Shown here one piece after another: positions 1 to 8,217 of a stretch of DNA of 64,000 nt (positions are counted from its first letter, which is position 1; each line of letters begins with the position of its first letter). Under the pieces are notes generated by a model. It was not told the DNA's origin. It ran no database searches and saw nothing but the letters and a program-made list of their open reading frames with translations. Made by a program: the position numbers and the translations under genes. Source of the stretch: Lysinibacillus sp. G4S2 (lineage in GTDB: Bacteria > Bacillota > Bacilli > Bacillales_A > Planococcaceae); NCBI RefSeq assembly GCF_030348505.1, contig NZ_JAUCFJ010000002.1, positions 4,778,001-4,842,000 on the forward strand, in the 5' to 3' direction.

Positions 1-152
1 ATATGAGATTCGTGTTCCTCGGACCGGTGTTTTGCCTCCAGCTTCCTTCAGATTCCGCGTCGCCACGGACACCCTTGCTCTTGGCTAACCTCTACTTCTG
101 TCTTCGGGGTTCGGGACTTGCACCCTATAGTTCATACGCATGCCGGGCGCAC
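1..152 (-). mobile_element. Group II (IIC-type) intron, 5' part, cut by window start
   Basis: Read on the minus strand from position 152, the sequence starts GTGCGCCCGGCATGCG and continues through GGGTGCAAGTCCCGAAC, AGCAAGGGTGTCCGTGG and CGGAATCTGAAGGAAGC to GAGGAACACGAA. These blocks match domain I of bacterial IIC introns of the Oceanobacillus/Bacillus halodurans type. The 5' end lies directly behind the U-tract of an intrinsic terminator, which is the known target preference of class C introns. The reverse transcriptase and domain V lie beyond the window. The short reading frame across this RNA is not a gene. Confidence 0.85.
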
Positions 153-153
153 A

Positions 154-190
154 TAAAAAGCCCTTCTGTCACAGAGGACAAAAAGGGCAT
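154..190 (-). terminator. Intrinsic terminator, target of the group II intron
   Basis: On the minus strand GCCCTTTTTGTC pairs with GACAGAAGGGC and is followed by TTTTTAT, then the intron 5' end. It lies downstream of the SMI1/KNR4 gene. A near copy without a full intron lies at 10939-10974. Confidence 0.8.
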
Positions 191-360
191 ACCAAAGCAA
201 AGATATTATTAGCTTAAAAATATCACGTAGCCCTTTTCAGCCTCTCTGGACCGTATTAAAGGAAATTTATTTCGTGATACATACTAGCAAAATAGAACTG
301 GTGATGTCAATAGCCGTTTCATGCTTAATTTAATTTAACTGGTTGGGAGTAATTCATAAA

Positions 361-798
361 TTACCATTCAGCAAAATTCTCCTCATTGAAATCTTCGAAA
401 TATTTCGACAATACTTCTTTATCTCCTGAGTCGTGGTAATATATTACGACTTCTCTGTTAGTATTTATTGATATTGGATTACCTGAACCATCATCAGAAA
501 AAATTAAGCTTCTGTTAATTTCAGGAGAAAACTCATCTCCCTTAAATGATTCTCTGCACCAATTCGTCAAATTAATAATAGTTTCATTACCCATGGATGA
601 ACCATTAGAAAATGCATGAATTGCTATCCCTGCATAAGAGCCTCCAAATCGCTTAATAAATTCTTTATAATCATCATCTAGCTTTATTTGAAGTTCTTCC
701 TCTGCTTTCGCAATCTCTTTAGGTGTGGCAGGTATTCCTTTTAATTCAGGATGTTTTTCAAGAAAACATTCTATTCTTTTCATCAGTTCTTCTTTCAT
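361..798 (-). CDS. SMI1/KNR4 (SUKH) family immunity-type protein
   Basis: This 145-residue cytosolic protein has the SUKH/SMI1-KNR4 pattern: a helical start, then the block EEELQIKLDDDYKEFIKRFGG around residues 32-52, followed by beta-rich segments (IAIHAF, SLIFSDDGSGNPISI, REVVIYYHD) and an acidic C-terminus. SUKH proteins commonly act as immunity proteins against Rhs, CDI and LXG nuclease toxins. It is the last complete gene of the toxin/immunity graveyard and has no intact toxin next to it; only a degraded tip lies upstream (889-1050). It is followed by the terminator behind which the intron sits. The family assignment is fairly secure. The cognate toxin is unknown. Confidence 0.8.
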   Translation of the reverse strand: MKEELMKRIECFLEKHPELKGIPATPKEIAKAEEELQIKLDDDYKEFIKRFGGSYAGIAIHAFSNGSSMGNETIINLTNWCRESFKGDEFSPEINRSLIFSDDGSGNPISINTNREVVIYYHDSGDKEVLSKYFEDFNEENFAEW

Positions 799-825
799 TT
801 TTCTTCTTTAACTCCTTTTTTATTT

Positions 826-866
826 ACCCTCCGAAAGCGAGTAGCCCGTAGCGGAAATCAGCCTCT
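826..866. repeat. Fragment of the dispersed palindromic repeat family
   Basis: The stretch AAGCGAGTAGCCCGTAGCGG, followed by AAATCAGCC, is the reverse complement of the left part of the degenerate copy at 5156-5376, which reads TACGGGCTACTCACTTTC. It is a short relic of the family found intact at 36.9 and 55.5 kb. Confidence 0.5.
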
Positions 867-888
867 TCGAATGTAGAAAAACGGTTAA

Positions 889-1050
889 TCAACACACCTG
901 ATCTAATATCTTTTTATTTCCATGAGAGTCGGGTACTACATCATCAGTATCAAACGAGACCAATCTTTGTCCTGAGCTACGGTATTTTCAATTGCCTTTG
1001 GGTCTGTAGTTGTAGAAATAAACTGTGAACCCTTATTTCTTAAACCCCCA
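889..1050 (-). pseudogene. Degraded toxin-tip C-terminus
   Basis: One minus-strand frame reads GSQFISTTTDPKAIENTVAQ followed by DKDW. A one-base shift then continues as LVSFDTDDVVPDSHGNKKIL, DQVC and a stop at 889. The FISTTT block followed by an acidic stretch recalls the C-termini of secreted toxin domains of the RES/ART-like kind found on Rhs tips, but the family is not certain. The frame break and the missing upstream part show that it is dead. The SMI1/KNR4 gene follows directly, as expected for an old toxin/immunity pair. Confidence 0.5.
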
Positions 1051-1268
1051 AGACACATGACCATGCACAGTCATTCCACTGCCTGTTTTTTTTAGCTGAC
1101 AAGCCTTTTGAAAGATCTACGGCCTGAGCCATTTAGAGTTCAAGGTTCAAGCCGCATAACGTTTTTTTATTTCCAATATCCACCTGACAGTGTACAGTTC
1201 ATTTTAAAGATTAGAATACTTAGATAATTGTAAACATTCTTTTTCTTTTCCACTTGTTGATTTCCCTT

Positions 1269-1574
1269 TCATTTATCTCCTCTTGCTTCTTCTAATAATT
1301 CTTTTGCATGATCTAATTCATAGTTTAAAAGATCATCGAAATCGTCATCTATTCCTTTTAGCGATAATGCTTTTTCTAAATACATTACTCCATCCTCTAA
1401 TTTATTATCAGATAAAAAATATTCTCCTAAAATGCAAGAACTTTTAACAGAATAAATAGTATCATTTTCTTCGACTGCGCAAATATAGATCTTTTTTAAA
1501 ATTTCAACAGCCTCATTAAAATCTCCAACATCTAGTAATCGCAATGCCTTATTTAACTGGTTTTTATTATCCAT
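1269..1574 (-). CDS. Small TPR-like protein, possible immunity protein
   Basis: This 101-residue helical protein contains about two TPR-like hairpins (NKALRLLDVGDFNEAVEILK at residues 8-27, and GEYFLSDNKLEDGVMYLEKA further on). It has no signal peptide or membrane segment. The ribosome binding site AAAAGGGGAA precedes the ATG. It sits among immunity genes and relics downstream of the Rhs locus, so an immunity role is inferred from position only. Alternatively it could be a free-standing adaptor. I do not recognise a named family. Confidence 0.6.
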   Translation of the reverse strand: MDNKNQLNKALRLLDVGDFNEAVEILKKIYICAVEENDTIYSVKSSCILGEYFLSDNKLEDGVMYLEKALSLKGIDDDFDDLLNYELDHAKELLEEARGDK

Positions 1575-1690
1575 ATAAAATTCCCCTTTTATTTAATTGA
1601 TATTGTGGTAGCTCTCCAATTTGATATCAACTTAATTAATCACAACATCCGAAACTATCAAGAGCATTTATGATAATGTTTCGCAAAACT

Positions 1691-2572
1691 CTAGATGACA
1701 TTGGTCCCAAAATCATTAAATTTGCTAAGGGTTTCAAGGCTAATATCATAGTGATTTTCTATTGGTGTATGGAAATATTTCATACTATGCTTGTCAATCA
1801 ACCATGACAATTTTCCATCTTCTATAAATGTGTTTGAAACTAATCTAATAGATTCTAGTGATTCTAGCTTATCTAAAAAATTTAATGATGGTATATTTCC
1901 ACATGCTTCTATAGTTAAAACTTTCAAATTTGATAATGTGCCAAGAACCTTCCAATCATTAACCTTTTTACAATTTTGAATCCATAACTCTTCAATAGAA
2001 GAGTTATTCTCAATTCCATTAATTGATTCTAATTTTTGTAGATATCGTAATTCAACTTTTTTTAAAGACCTTAACCCTTTTAAGCCATCGATATTTCGAA
2101 TAGGTGATGACCATATTTCTAAGATTTCCAGCCTTTTTAAAGCTTTAAACTCTTCAGCATTATTGTTTTTATTTTTATAGTGATGAATAACTAATCGTTT
2201 TAAATTTGTACAAGCGAAAATATTTAGAATCTTTTTATCATATAAAACAAGTAAATCTTGAAGTTTTGATAACGTAGATAAATCTAATTTTTCTTCAATA
2301 CTTCCCTTAAAGCTTAGATACTTTAATTCATTTAAAGCTTCAATAGAGCTTAAATCACTAATGTTAGCCCTTCCCAAATCTAAATATTCTAAATTCGGTA
2401 GTTGCTTTAAAAATTCAACATCTGATAAGGACCTATCATTAACCCGAATAGCAAGTCCATCTAATTCTTTATTTTCGATTTTTTCCTTTATATCAGGATC
2501 CATTAAAGGCGATCTTTGAACGTAAATTTGATATTTACCAAAGTTTGTTTCCACATTTATCAGATTTCCCAC
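1691..2572 (-). CDS. Leucine-rich-repeat immunity-like protein (paralogue of the 13.6-kb gene)
   Basis: This 293-residue cytosolic protein consists of about nine irregular leucine-rich repeats of 22-24 residues, for example LPNLEYLDLGRANISDLSSI and LSNLKVLTIEACGNIPSLNF. The C-terminal third shares the order NCKK..DW, (A/D)CG.I.S..FL, T.I.DG and H.YDI...L.KF with the protein at 13625-14503, which sits behind the live Rhs toxin. The two are therefore paralogues. By position the live copy is the likely immunity protein of the GIY-YIG tip, and this one is probably a displaced version. A hydrolase or a signal peptide is not seen. Confidence 0.75.
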   Translation of the reverse strand: MGNLINVETNFGKYQIYVQRSPLMDPDIKEKIENKELDGLAIRVNDRSLSDVEFLKQLPNLEYLDLGRANISDLSSIEALNELKYLSFKGSIEEKLDLSTLSKLQDLLVLYDKKILNIFACTNLKRLVIHHYKNKNNNAEEFKALKRLEILEIWSSPIRNIDGLKGLRSLKKVELRYLQKLESINGIENNSSIEELWIQNCKKVNDWKVLGTLSNLKVLTIEACGNIPSLNFLDKLESLESIRLVSNTFIEDGKLSWLIDKHSMKYFHTPIENHYDISLETLSKFNDFGTNVI

Positions 2573-2668
2573 TATATCACTCCTGAGGTCTCTTATTTTT
2601 TCCTATTACTATTGGATTTTTAAGTTCATTTTTTTACCTGGACTGTTGATAGCATTTGAAAGTTCCAT

Positions 2669-2860
2669 TTATTCAGGATCATCGAACATCTCGATTATAT
2701 CATCCTCTAGTTTAAATAATTCTTTACAAGTTAGGGCATTAGGATCATGGATAAAGCCAACTTTATCTAAAACAACTGGATCTAGTTTTCCTTTGATTAG
2801 ATGTTGATACAGCCTCTTAAGACCTGGATCAACCTGTTTTAACTTAAGAAAAAAATGCAA
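2669..2860 (-). pseudogene. C-terminal fragment of an unrecognised (immunity-like) protein
   Basis: The frame ending at 2669 reads KLKQVDPGLKRLYQHLIKGK, then a stretch ending CKELFKLEDDIIEMFDDPE. It has no credible start: the only upstream ATG lies inside the terminator hairpin at 2880-2930. It is best read as the surviving 3' end of a displaced immunity gene. No family is recognised. Confidence 0.4.
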
Positions 2861-2879
2861 TCGCATCATGATTAAAAAG

Positions 2880-2930
2880 CAAAGAGTAGCAATATAATAC
2901 AAATTTCAAAGGATTTTGCTACTCTTTTAG
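2880..2930 (-). terminator. Terminator behind the LRR pseudogene
   Basis: AGAGTAGCAA (2882-2891) pairs with TTGCTACTCT (2916-2925), with a T-rich stretch following on the minus strand. A diverged copy lies at 13441-13500 behind the live LRR gene, so terminator and gene were duplicated together. Confidence 0.65.
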
Positions 2931-2966
2931 GGTGAGTATTTAATACATGTTAAAAATCTTTTTTGT

Positions 2967-3803
2967 TCAGTTCTTGTTTTTCAGGAGATTGTTTATAGTG
3001 TCTCTTTTATGAGAGTAATGCCTCTTCTCTGGATGAAAAGAAACCTCTTTTAATGTCGGACATTCTAGTAATGGCGTTAAGTCCCCTGATTTACAGTTCC
3101 AAAAGTTTATGGTCTCCAATACTCTCATGGTTCTTACAAACTCCAAAGAGATCAGATCTGAAATTAACAATTTTTTACGGAGCCATTATCTTCCAAGAAT
3201 GAATAATCCGTTAGGTTTTTGCAACCTTCTACATGTAACCACTTTAAACTACTTAATTGAGATATACTATTTGCATCAGATAGGTAATTGTTTTTAGCCA
3301 ACCAGCAAGTTTCAAGGTTTTCTAATTCTTCAACACCTTCAAGTGATTCCAGTTTCTTAGACCTGCTCAGTCGTAGATAAACCAACTCTTTTAATGTGCG
3401 TAACTCATGACAATTTTGTTTTGAATATCCAAAAATATAAAGCCTTTTTAAATTAATAAGTGGTTCTAAGTTTTCATAACAACTATTAAAGAGATATAGT
3501 TTTTCTAGTTGTTTTAATCGAGAAAAATCAATAGGGATTTGCAAAGATACACTAAAATCAATCATATTCACCAAAGAGTAAAGAGCTTCAATATTGGCAA
3601 CACTTTTTAATTTAAAATTGTTGTCAATCGCCAGATTTTTAATAAATTTCTTATCCTTTAAAGGTGCAAGATCTAAATCACACTTAAAATCAACATCATC
3701 AACAAATGCACTAATATTAATATTCAAACTGCTCTTCTTCTGCAACACGGACTCCTTCTTCTAAATACCTTGGATCTATTTCAATTACACTGTCATTTTA
3801 ACT
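2967..3803 (-). pseudogene. Frameshifted leucine-rich-repeat immunity gene
   Basis: Three minus-strand frames together make one LRR protein. NDSVIEIDPRYLEEGVRVAE lies upstream of 3748. The main body (3748-3164) has repeats such as LETCWLAKNNYLSDANSISQ. After a run of six A bases near 3170 the chain continues in another frame as LLISDLISLEFVRTMRVLET and ends at 2967. One extra A would restore the last junction (VKKLLISD). It is a third relative of the LRR proteins at 1691 and 13625. A homopolymer sequencing error at 3170 cannot be excluded, but the second break near 3745 argues for decay. Confidence 0.7.
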
Positions 3804-3920
3804 ATATTTTCTCATCATGAGCATCCTCTCACTGACATTTTTTTAAACCCATCTCCATGGCTCATAGTGTCGAATTTAAATTTCATGTGCTCAGCATAGT
3901 TCCTCGCTTGCGAAAGAAAA

Positions 3921-4328
3921 TTATTCAAAACAACTTTTTAGCGTTTGGTTAAACAAATCTTTATTAAAATCTAATTTCTTAGCGATGCTTTTTTCTTTTA
4001 TGGACTCCGAACTATATATTAAAAGTTTCATTAAAGCATTTTTGAATATCACTTCATTTCCATCTTCATCATCACTCCAACCAGTTTCATCCATACAAAT
4101 ATGGAGATCCATACACTTTTTCTTTGGTTTATAACTAAGTTTATAGACCCCACTTCTTTCGTAATATCTAGTCACATCTCCATTAATAAATAAAAAATAA
4201 GAAATCTCTGTTATATCATTCCCATAATTTTCATTTAAGAATTTTTCCTTTATTAAATCTTTATATTTATAAACTGTTAATCGAATATTAGAAACTCCAC
4301 CATTTGCCACTGTTATATATATATCCAT
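3921..4328 (-). CDS. Immunity-type protein behind an Rhs relic
   Basis: This predicted protein of about 135 residues starts MDIYITVANGGVSN. The start at 4328 is preferred because GAGGAG lies just upstream; the open frame continues further up only because it runs into Rhs relic sequence. Visible features are alternating beta strands, CMDLHICMDETGWSDDEDG in the middle, and an Ile/Lys-rich helical tail ending SIAKKLDFNKDLFNQTLKS. The layout resembles small immunity families of polymorphic toxins (Imm12 is one possibility), but I cannot fix the family. It follows Rhs sequence whose toxin part is missing, so its cognate toxin has been lost. Confidence 0.65.
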   Translation of the reverse strand: MDIYITVANGGVSNIRLTVYKYKDLIKEKFLNENYGNDITEISYFLFINGDVTRYYERSGVYKLSYKPKKKCMDLHICMDETGWSDDEDGNEVIFKNALMKLLIYSSESIKEKSIAKKLDFNKDLFNQTLKSCFE

Positions 4329-4349
4329 CAAAAACTCTCCTCTACCGCT

Positions 4350-4575
4350 ATGATATAGATCATTCAGTCCAAACGGGTCTATTTTGAAATTCGGATCAAT
4401 CTGAGTATACATTCCCTTTATTGGATAACAATGCCTAAATAGATTATAGTATAGCCCTATTTCTTTATCAGCTTACTGCCCCTGGTACCTAAACGGAATG
4501 AAATCCTGCTCACCATTGAACTCCACTACTCGTCCATAAATATCAAGCTCTGCTGACCAAACCCTTATTATCCTT
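4350..4575 (-). pseudogene. Relic of the Rhs core end, toxin deleted
   Basis: The minus strand reads LDIYGRVVEFNGEQDFIPFR, then YQGQ, a stop, GLYYN, GMYTQIDPNFKIDPFGLND. In the intact Rhs protein the same blocks occur around residues 1630-1705, with QQDPIGLEG and SVDPFGLKP separated by about 20 residues. Here that stretch is collapsed, stops are present and the toxin tip is gone; the immunity gene follows immediately. Confidence 0.75.
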
Positions 4576-4701
4576 TACACTAGTAGCAAATTTTTCTCCT
4601 GTATAACCACCATCACATAGACAGAAAAAGCAGTCCCTGACTTAAAAACCAACGTAAAAAAGGGGTTTGTACCTCTTCATACGTAGATTTTCCTTACACC
4701 T

Positions 4702-4959
4702 TTAGGTTTTGATAAATTCAGTCCAGCCATAACTAACCACCTCATCTTCAGTTGGAAAATCATATTTTGCATATGTATTAAATGGCAAACATTGTTCCAG
4801 AGTTATTTCATATGGACTTATCCATTCAGACTCACATTCTTTACAACACAAATACAGATTTGATGTTTGAATATCTTTTACAATTATGACCCAGCCTTGA
4901 TCACACAATGGGCACCAATAAACTTTATATTCATTTATCATCTTACTTTCTTCTTTCAT
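4702..4959 (-). CDS. Small zinc-ribbon protein, possible immunity protein
   Basis: This 85-residue protein has one clear zinc ribbon: CPLC at residues about 16-19 and CCKEC about 20 residues later, followed by ESEWISPYEITL and an acidic tail ending GWTEFIKT. It has no signal peptide and no membrane segment. Translation may start at the first ATG or at the second one six codons later; neither has a strong ribosome binding site. Its place between toxin relics suggests an immunity role, but no toxin remains beside it. I do not know a named family. Confidence 0.6.
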   Translation of the reverse strand: MKEESKMINEYKVYWCPLCDQGWVIIVKDIQTSNLYLCCKECESEWISPYEITLEQCLPFNTYAKYDFPTEDEVVSYGWTEFIKT

Positions 4960-5024
4960 CGTTAGTTATTTTGAAGTAAATGCGGTAACAATTTTATTTG
5001 TTCCACCTTCTGTAATAATCGACA

Positions 5025-5080
5025 CAAAAAACATATGTAAAGTAAGACCTTGTAACGTCTTCTTTACATATGTTTCGAAA
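5025..5080 (-). terminator. Terminator hairpin, one of a duplicated pair
   Basis: AAACATATGTAAAG pairs with CTTTACATATGTTT and is followed on the minus strand by TTTGTGTCG. A sister copy with the same core (ACACATGTAAA) lies at 7833-7888. Confidence 0.65.
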
Positions 5081-5155
5081 TCTTAGTGCAGTACTTTTCT
5101 TTATTTCATATCAGATGTGTTCGTTAACCATTTTTATCCATTAAAATTAATTAGA

Positions 5156-5376
5156 AGGCTCTGGTTTCCACTACGGGCTACTCACTTTCCTGCGTGCGAG
5201 CATCGAGCCGCTTCCTCTGCTTTGTTGTTGCTGTCGCTACGCTTTCGCACAGAAAACATTCGCTTCGTGCAGGGTCTCGTCTGTCTCGCTTTCCCACGGG
5301 AAGCTTTGCACTGCAACGAAAGCAAAGCGGCAGGAGCACTCGAGTAGGCCTACGCTACAATCAGTTGAAATGGAAA
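5156..5376. repeat. Degenerate copy of the dispersed palindromic repeat
   Basis: It holds the family modules GCTGTCGCTACGCTTTCGCA, CAGAAAACATTCGCTTCG and GCAGGGTCTCGTCTGT, and ends CTACAATCAGTTG. The outer inverted ends TCATCACC/GGTGATGA are lost. Open frames across it are artefacts of its composition. Confidence 0.65.
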
Positions 5377-5483
5377 TTAATTGGCATTATAGCAACAAAA
5401 AAATCCTTTTATCGCCCAATAATAAACCTATTTTTCCCTAATCAACACGCCTGTTAATATTTTTTATTTTTCCTTTATTATAT

Positions 5484-6056
5484 CTATAAATACTCTGGAC
5501 GTTGCAAACTGCCCTCTTTAATAAAAGTTACTCCATTAATACTATTTTCTTTACACAAATTCACAAAAACTTCATCCACAACAATCAAATGCTTAGATTC
5601 TTCCATTCTGACAATATGATGCACACCGAGAGAATCAGGAATATATACAACATAGTTAATACTAATCGGACCATCAGGTAATGATTTTATTGATGGTTTA
5701 TACTCGGATTTTTCTTTATTAAGACAAACTACGGAGTTTGAAACAATCATTGCAAAAAAATCATTATTTTGTTCTTTTGTTTTTGTTGATTTTATTTCAA
5801 CTGGAATAAAGACACAATCATTTTCACAATGTCGTTCAATTATTTCTTTAAATTTCGCACTTACTAAAGGTGGACCTACAGTTGGCAAAATATCATATGT
5901 AGATAGATAAGTGTCAAATTTATCCACAATGTATGTTAGACCTCCATCTACTTGACATCGATTTCCTTTCTCCAATTCTCGTCTATCATATCTATTCTCG
6001 TCGCTATAAAAGAAGAAAACATCTCTTTTATAAAAACATGATAATTTATAATACAT
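5484..6056 (-). CDS. Imm11-like (DUF1629-type) immunity protein
   Basis: The predicted protein of about 190 residues starts MYYKLSCFYKRDVFFFYSDE. I chose this ATG because GGGGAGGGG lies seven bases upstream; the longer frame runs back into an Rhs relic. The C-terminus VVDEVFVNLCKENSINGVTF follows the Imm11/DUF1629 pattern, in which a strand, a helix and an (N)INGvxF turn close the protein. The same ending is seen in the pseudogene at 11159. Imm11 proteins are usually found beside polymorphic toxins. The family is inferred from pattern only. Confidence 0.65.
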   Translation of the reverse strand: MYYKLSCFYKRDVFFFYSDENRYDRRELEKGNRCQVDGGLTYIVDKFDTYLSTYDILPTVGPPLVSAKFKEIIERHCENDCVFIPVEIKSTKTKEQNNDFFAMIVSNSVVCLNKEKSEYKPSIKSLPDGPISINYVVYIPDSLGVHHIVRMEESKHLIVVDEVFVNLCKENSINGVTFIKEGSLQRPEYL

Positions 6057-6099
6057 AATCATACCCCTCCCCTTTAATCCATCTAATTTAGGCATATTC

Positions 6100-6150
6100 A
6101 TATAATTACAACCACTTTCTGGAATTCCACCTAATCCAAATGGGTAATTT
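6100..6150 (-). pseudogene. Tiny relic of the Rhs core end
   Basis: The minus strand reads INYPFGLGGIPESG directly before the immunity gene. It corresponds to the SVDPFGLKP motif that closes the Rhs shell just before the toxin. Only the core/tip junction survives. Confidence 0.45.
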
Positions 6151-6373
6151 ATACAGATAGATTCAAAACGTTTTACTTATGGACTGATCAAGAACTCCAT
6201 CGCTCATGTAAAATGGATGTTTTCAGCTATTTCTCCTGAAGAAAATACAAGGGTCTTTGCCAAAAATCACATCAAAATCAATAAAAAAAAGGGTTACTTT
6301 ACTCAATCTGCACAATCGCATTTAAATAAAGTAACCGGCAGGTGCGCATTTTACACTCTAATAGCTAGGTTGT

Positions 6374-6907
6374 TCAAGAGCATTGCCAGAAACCAGCAAT
6401 GACCTCTCCTGTTTCATTATGCCTATATAGATATAATGCACCGTACATAAACACATAATCCATTTTATCACTATAGCCTTCCTCCTCTATTTGCAGAAAA
6501 AAGGAATAATTATTATTTTCCAATTCTTTATAATAATAACTTTTAGGTTGAATAAGACGTGGTTCTCCCAAAACTTTAATAAACAAAAAATTATTCCCTT
6601 GGTTATCCGAATAATCGCTTATTGAGTTCATACCTAAATCTAAAATACTTTTATTAGTATTGCCTCCAATTTCGGAGTATTTATGCTCTATAACTCTTAC
6701 TTCAATTGAAGGATAAATATTTTTTTTCAATAAAGTATCAAAATTCTTATGAATAATAATAGAAAGCATAACTTCCTCCTTACCTGGATGAACTAGAGTT
6801 GCATAAAACCTGTAATCATCAGGTATTTGTTCTTCAATCAATTTTGGAGGATTACCACCTATTCTACCTCTCACTTGATCATCAAAAGGAATGCATTGAG
6901 CAAACAA
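6374..6907 (-). CDS. Immunity-type protein of unknown family
   Basis: This 177-residue protein starts at a TTG with GGAAGGGTGG about nine bases upstream. It is beta-rich: YRFYATLVHPGKEEVMLSII, a central NQGNNFLFIKVLGEPRLIQ, and a hydrophobic C-terminus YVFMYGALYLYRHNETGEVI ending AGFWQCS. There is no signal peptide. Rhs relics on both sides (6942-6990 upstream, 6100-6150 downstream) make an orphan immunity gene the best reading. A DUF1963-like fold is possible but unproven. Confidence 0.6.
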   Translation of the reverse strand: MFAQCIPFDDQVRGRIGGNPPKLIEEQIPDDYRFYATLVHPGKEEVMLSIIIHKNFDTLLKKNIYPSIEVRVIEHKYSEIGGNTNKSILDLGMNSISDYSDNQGNNFLFIKVLGEPRLIQPKSYYYKELENNNYSFFLQIEEEGYSDKMDYVFMYGALYLYRHNETGEVIAGFWQCS

Positions 6908-6941
6908 TTAAAATCCACCCTTCCATTTTATTAAAATTCTC

Positions 6942-6990
6942 GACATCATCGACACTACGGTGTAAAAAGTCAAATTGATCGCCTTGATTT
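6942..6990 (-). pseudogene. Relic of the Rhs YD-repeat core
   Basis: The minus strand reads QGDQFDFLHRSVDDVENF. The intact Rhs protein has QGGQFDFLHRSVDDVGNL near residue 1440. Only this short block is kept ahead of the immunity gene at 6907. Confidence 0.7.
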
Positions 6991-7036
6991 TAATTTAGAT
7001 TCTTTGCGAAAATGTTAAGCCAACATAAAACTATCT

Positions 7037-7495
7037 TTATTTATCAAGATCTACAGACCAATCAATCTCTTCATTAAACCAATTACACAATTTAGTTGAA
7101 CCATTATCCATTTTCAAAGGGATTTCTCTTGCCCACATTTTAATGTCACTGATGAACATCTCTTTTTCAAGCCCTTCAAAGTTGTGTTTTTCTAACGCCC
7201 TGTTTAGAAACTCTAAAAATAGATTCCCCAAATAATACCTTTGTTCTACTTTATACATTTTTTCATATTCTTCTACTTTAACTGCAATATCAATAGCCAA
7301 ACACTTATCTTTTTTTGTATATCTAATAAAAGATCTTCTCTTATAAGATTCTGGTAAACAACGAAAACCTACTAGAATAGTAACATCTACATTGGCATAC
7401 GTACTATGAATTTTAGGTTTTATATAGTTACGTAACTCACTTGCCAATTCTCCAACCTTTGAACCCGCCGTATCAGTTACAATGTTAAAATGCAT
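7037..7495 (-). CDS. Immunity-type protein (possibly Imm44-like)
   Basis: This 152-residue protein begins MHFNIVTDTAGSKVGELASE, has the central block KRRSFIRYTKKDKCLAIDIA followed by VEQRYYLGNLFLEFLNRALE, and ends NWFNEEIDWSVDLDK. The centre resembles the Imm44-type immunity proteins as I remember them; treat the name as tentative. AAAGGGGATG lies upstream of the ATG. A toxin-tip remnant (7518-7634) ends 22 bases upstream, so this is a toxin/immunity pair in which the toxin has been cut down while the immunity gene is intact. Confidence 0.65.
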   Translation of the reverse strand: MHFNIVTDTAGSKVGELASELRNYIKPKIHSTYANVDVTILVGFRCLPESYKRRSFIRYTKKDKCLAIDIAVKVEEYEKMYKVEQRYYLGNLFLEFLNRALEKHNFEGLEKEMFISDIKMWAREIPLKMDNGSTKLCNWFNEEIDWSVDLDK

Positions 7496-7517
7496 ATTAT
7501 ATCATCCCCTTTCAAAT

Positions 7518-7745
7518 TTAATGGCGACATTTATTTTCTGGTGGTAAATGTCCTTTCCATTGTTCATAACCCCGTATTTTTAGATTTTCTAAATGTTTTA
7601 CAGTAGCATTATTAACATTTCTAGCTCCAACTTTACAGTCACATGCTCATTTTCAGTCTCCACTAACAACCCATTTTTATAGCCAAATGTTTCTCAGGAG
7701 GCTTCAATATTACAAAGCATATCGTGTTGATACACTGTCCAACTA
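7518..7745 (-). pseudogene. Rhs core relic joined to the end of a toxin tip
   Basis: The upstream half (7745 to about 7630) matches the intact Rhs core around WTAYQHDNLGN and ETENEHVTVKLE. At about 7625-7632 it changes, one base out of frame, into a toxin end: ARNVNNATVKHLENLKIRGY then EQWKGHLPPENKCRH and a stop at 7518. The intervening core and most of the toxin are deleted. The junction falls at the same core position (HVTVKL) as in the relic at 10519-10867. Confidence 0.75.
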
Positions 7746-7832
7746 TGTTCCCATAGAATTTTACCATGTAACAAAACAAAAGTTTCGGGGTTCTGATGAT
7801 GATATATATAACTAGTGAAGTAAGTTTTTTCA

Positions 7833-7888
7833 CAAAAAAACACATGTAAAAAAAGCGCTTTAGAGCACCTTCTTTACACATGTTTTGC
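7833..7888 (-). terminator. Terminator hairpin, sister of 5025-5080
   Basis: AAAACACATGTAAA (7837-7850) pairs with TTTACACATGTTTT (7873-7886); on the minus strand TTTTTTTGTG follows. Confidence 0.7.
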
Positions 7889-7961
7889 AAATTTTCCAAC
7901 TAGTTTTGGCATCAAATAAAAATACCTCAGCAGTTATACTTCGAATGATAAATTTTAGAGC

Positions 7962-8057
7962 TCATACATGTATTGTTAATTTGACTAATTGTTTCATGTC
8001 AACATCATTTAAAACAATTAGATGTAGTATATCTTTTGCTTCCTCTTTCGAAATTTA
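7962..8057 (-). pseudogene. C-terminal remnant of an unknown gene
   Basis: The minus strand carries ISKEEAKDILHLIVLNDVDM followed by KQLVKLTIHV and a stop at 7962, with no start or upstream part. It looks like the last helices of a displaced immunity protein. The rest of 7889-8217 shows no gene. Confidence 0.3.
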
Positions 8058-8217
8058 ATCCCCTTACATTTACTTTTTAGTAGTGTATAGTTACTTTTCG
8101 CTTGATGACGAACAGTTTTCCTGTCACATCGTACTTCATCCGCTAATTAGAATTCCCTACACTCTAATCTTAATTCTCCTATTTAAGTTTCGCATTACCA
8201 GTCCCTGATATCGCTGT

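Noticed and set aside
3-212. Open frame of 69 codons at the left edge
   Set aside because: It lies antisense across the group II intron domain I and the terminator; no ribosome site.
5117-5457. Two overlapping plus-strand frames
   Set aside because: They fall on the palindromic repeat relic, whose modules give open frames wherever the element occurs.
7663-7899. Minus-strand frame of 78 codons
   Set aside because: It runs from a terminator hairpin into Rhs relic sequence in the wrong frame.
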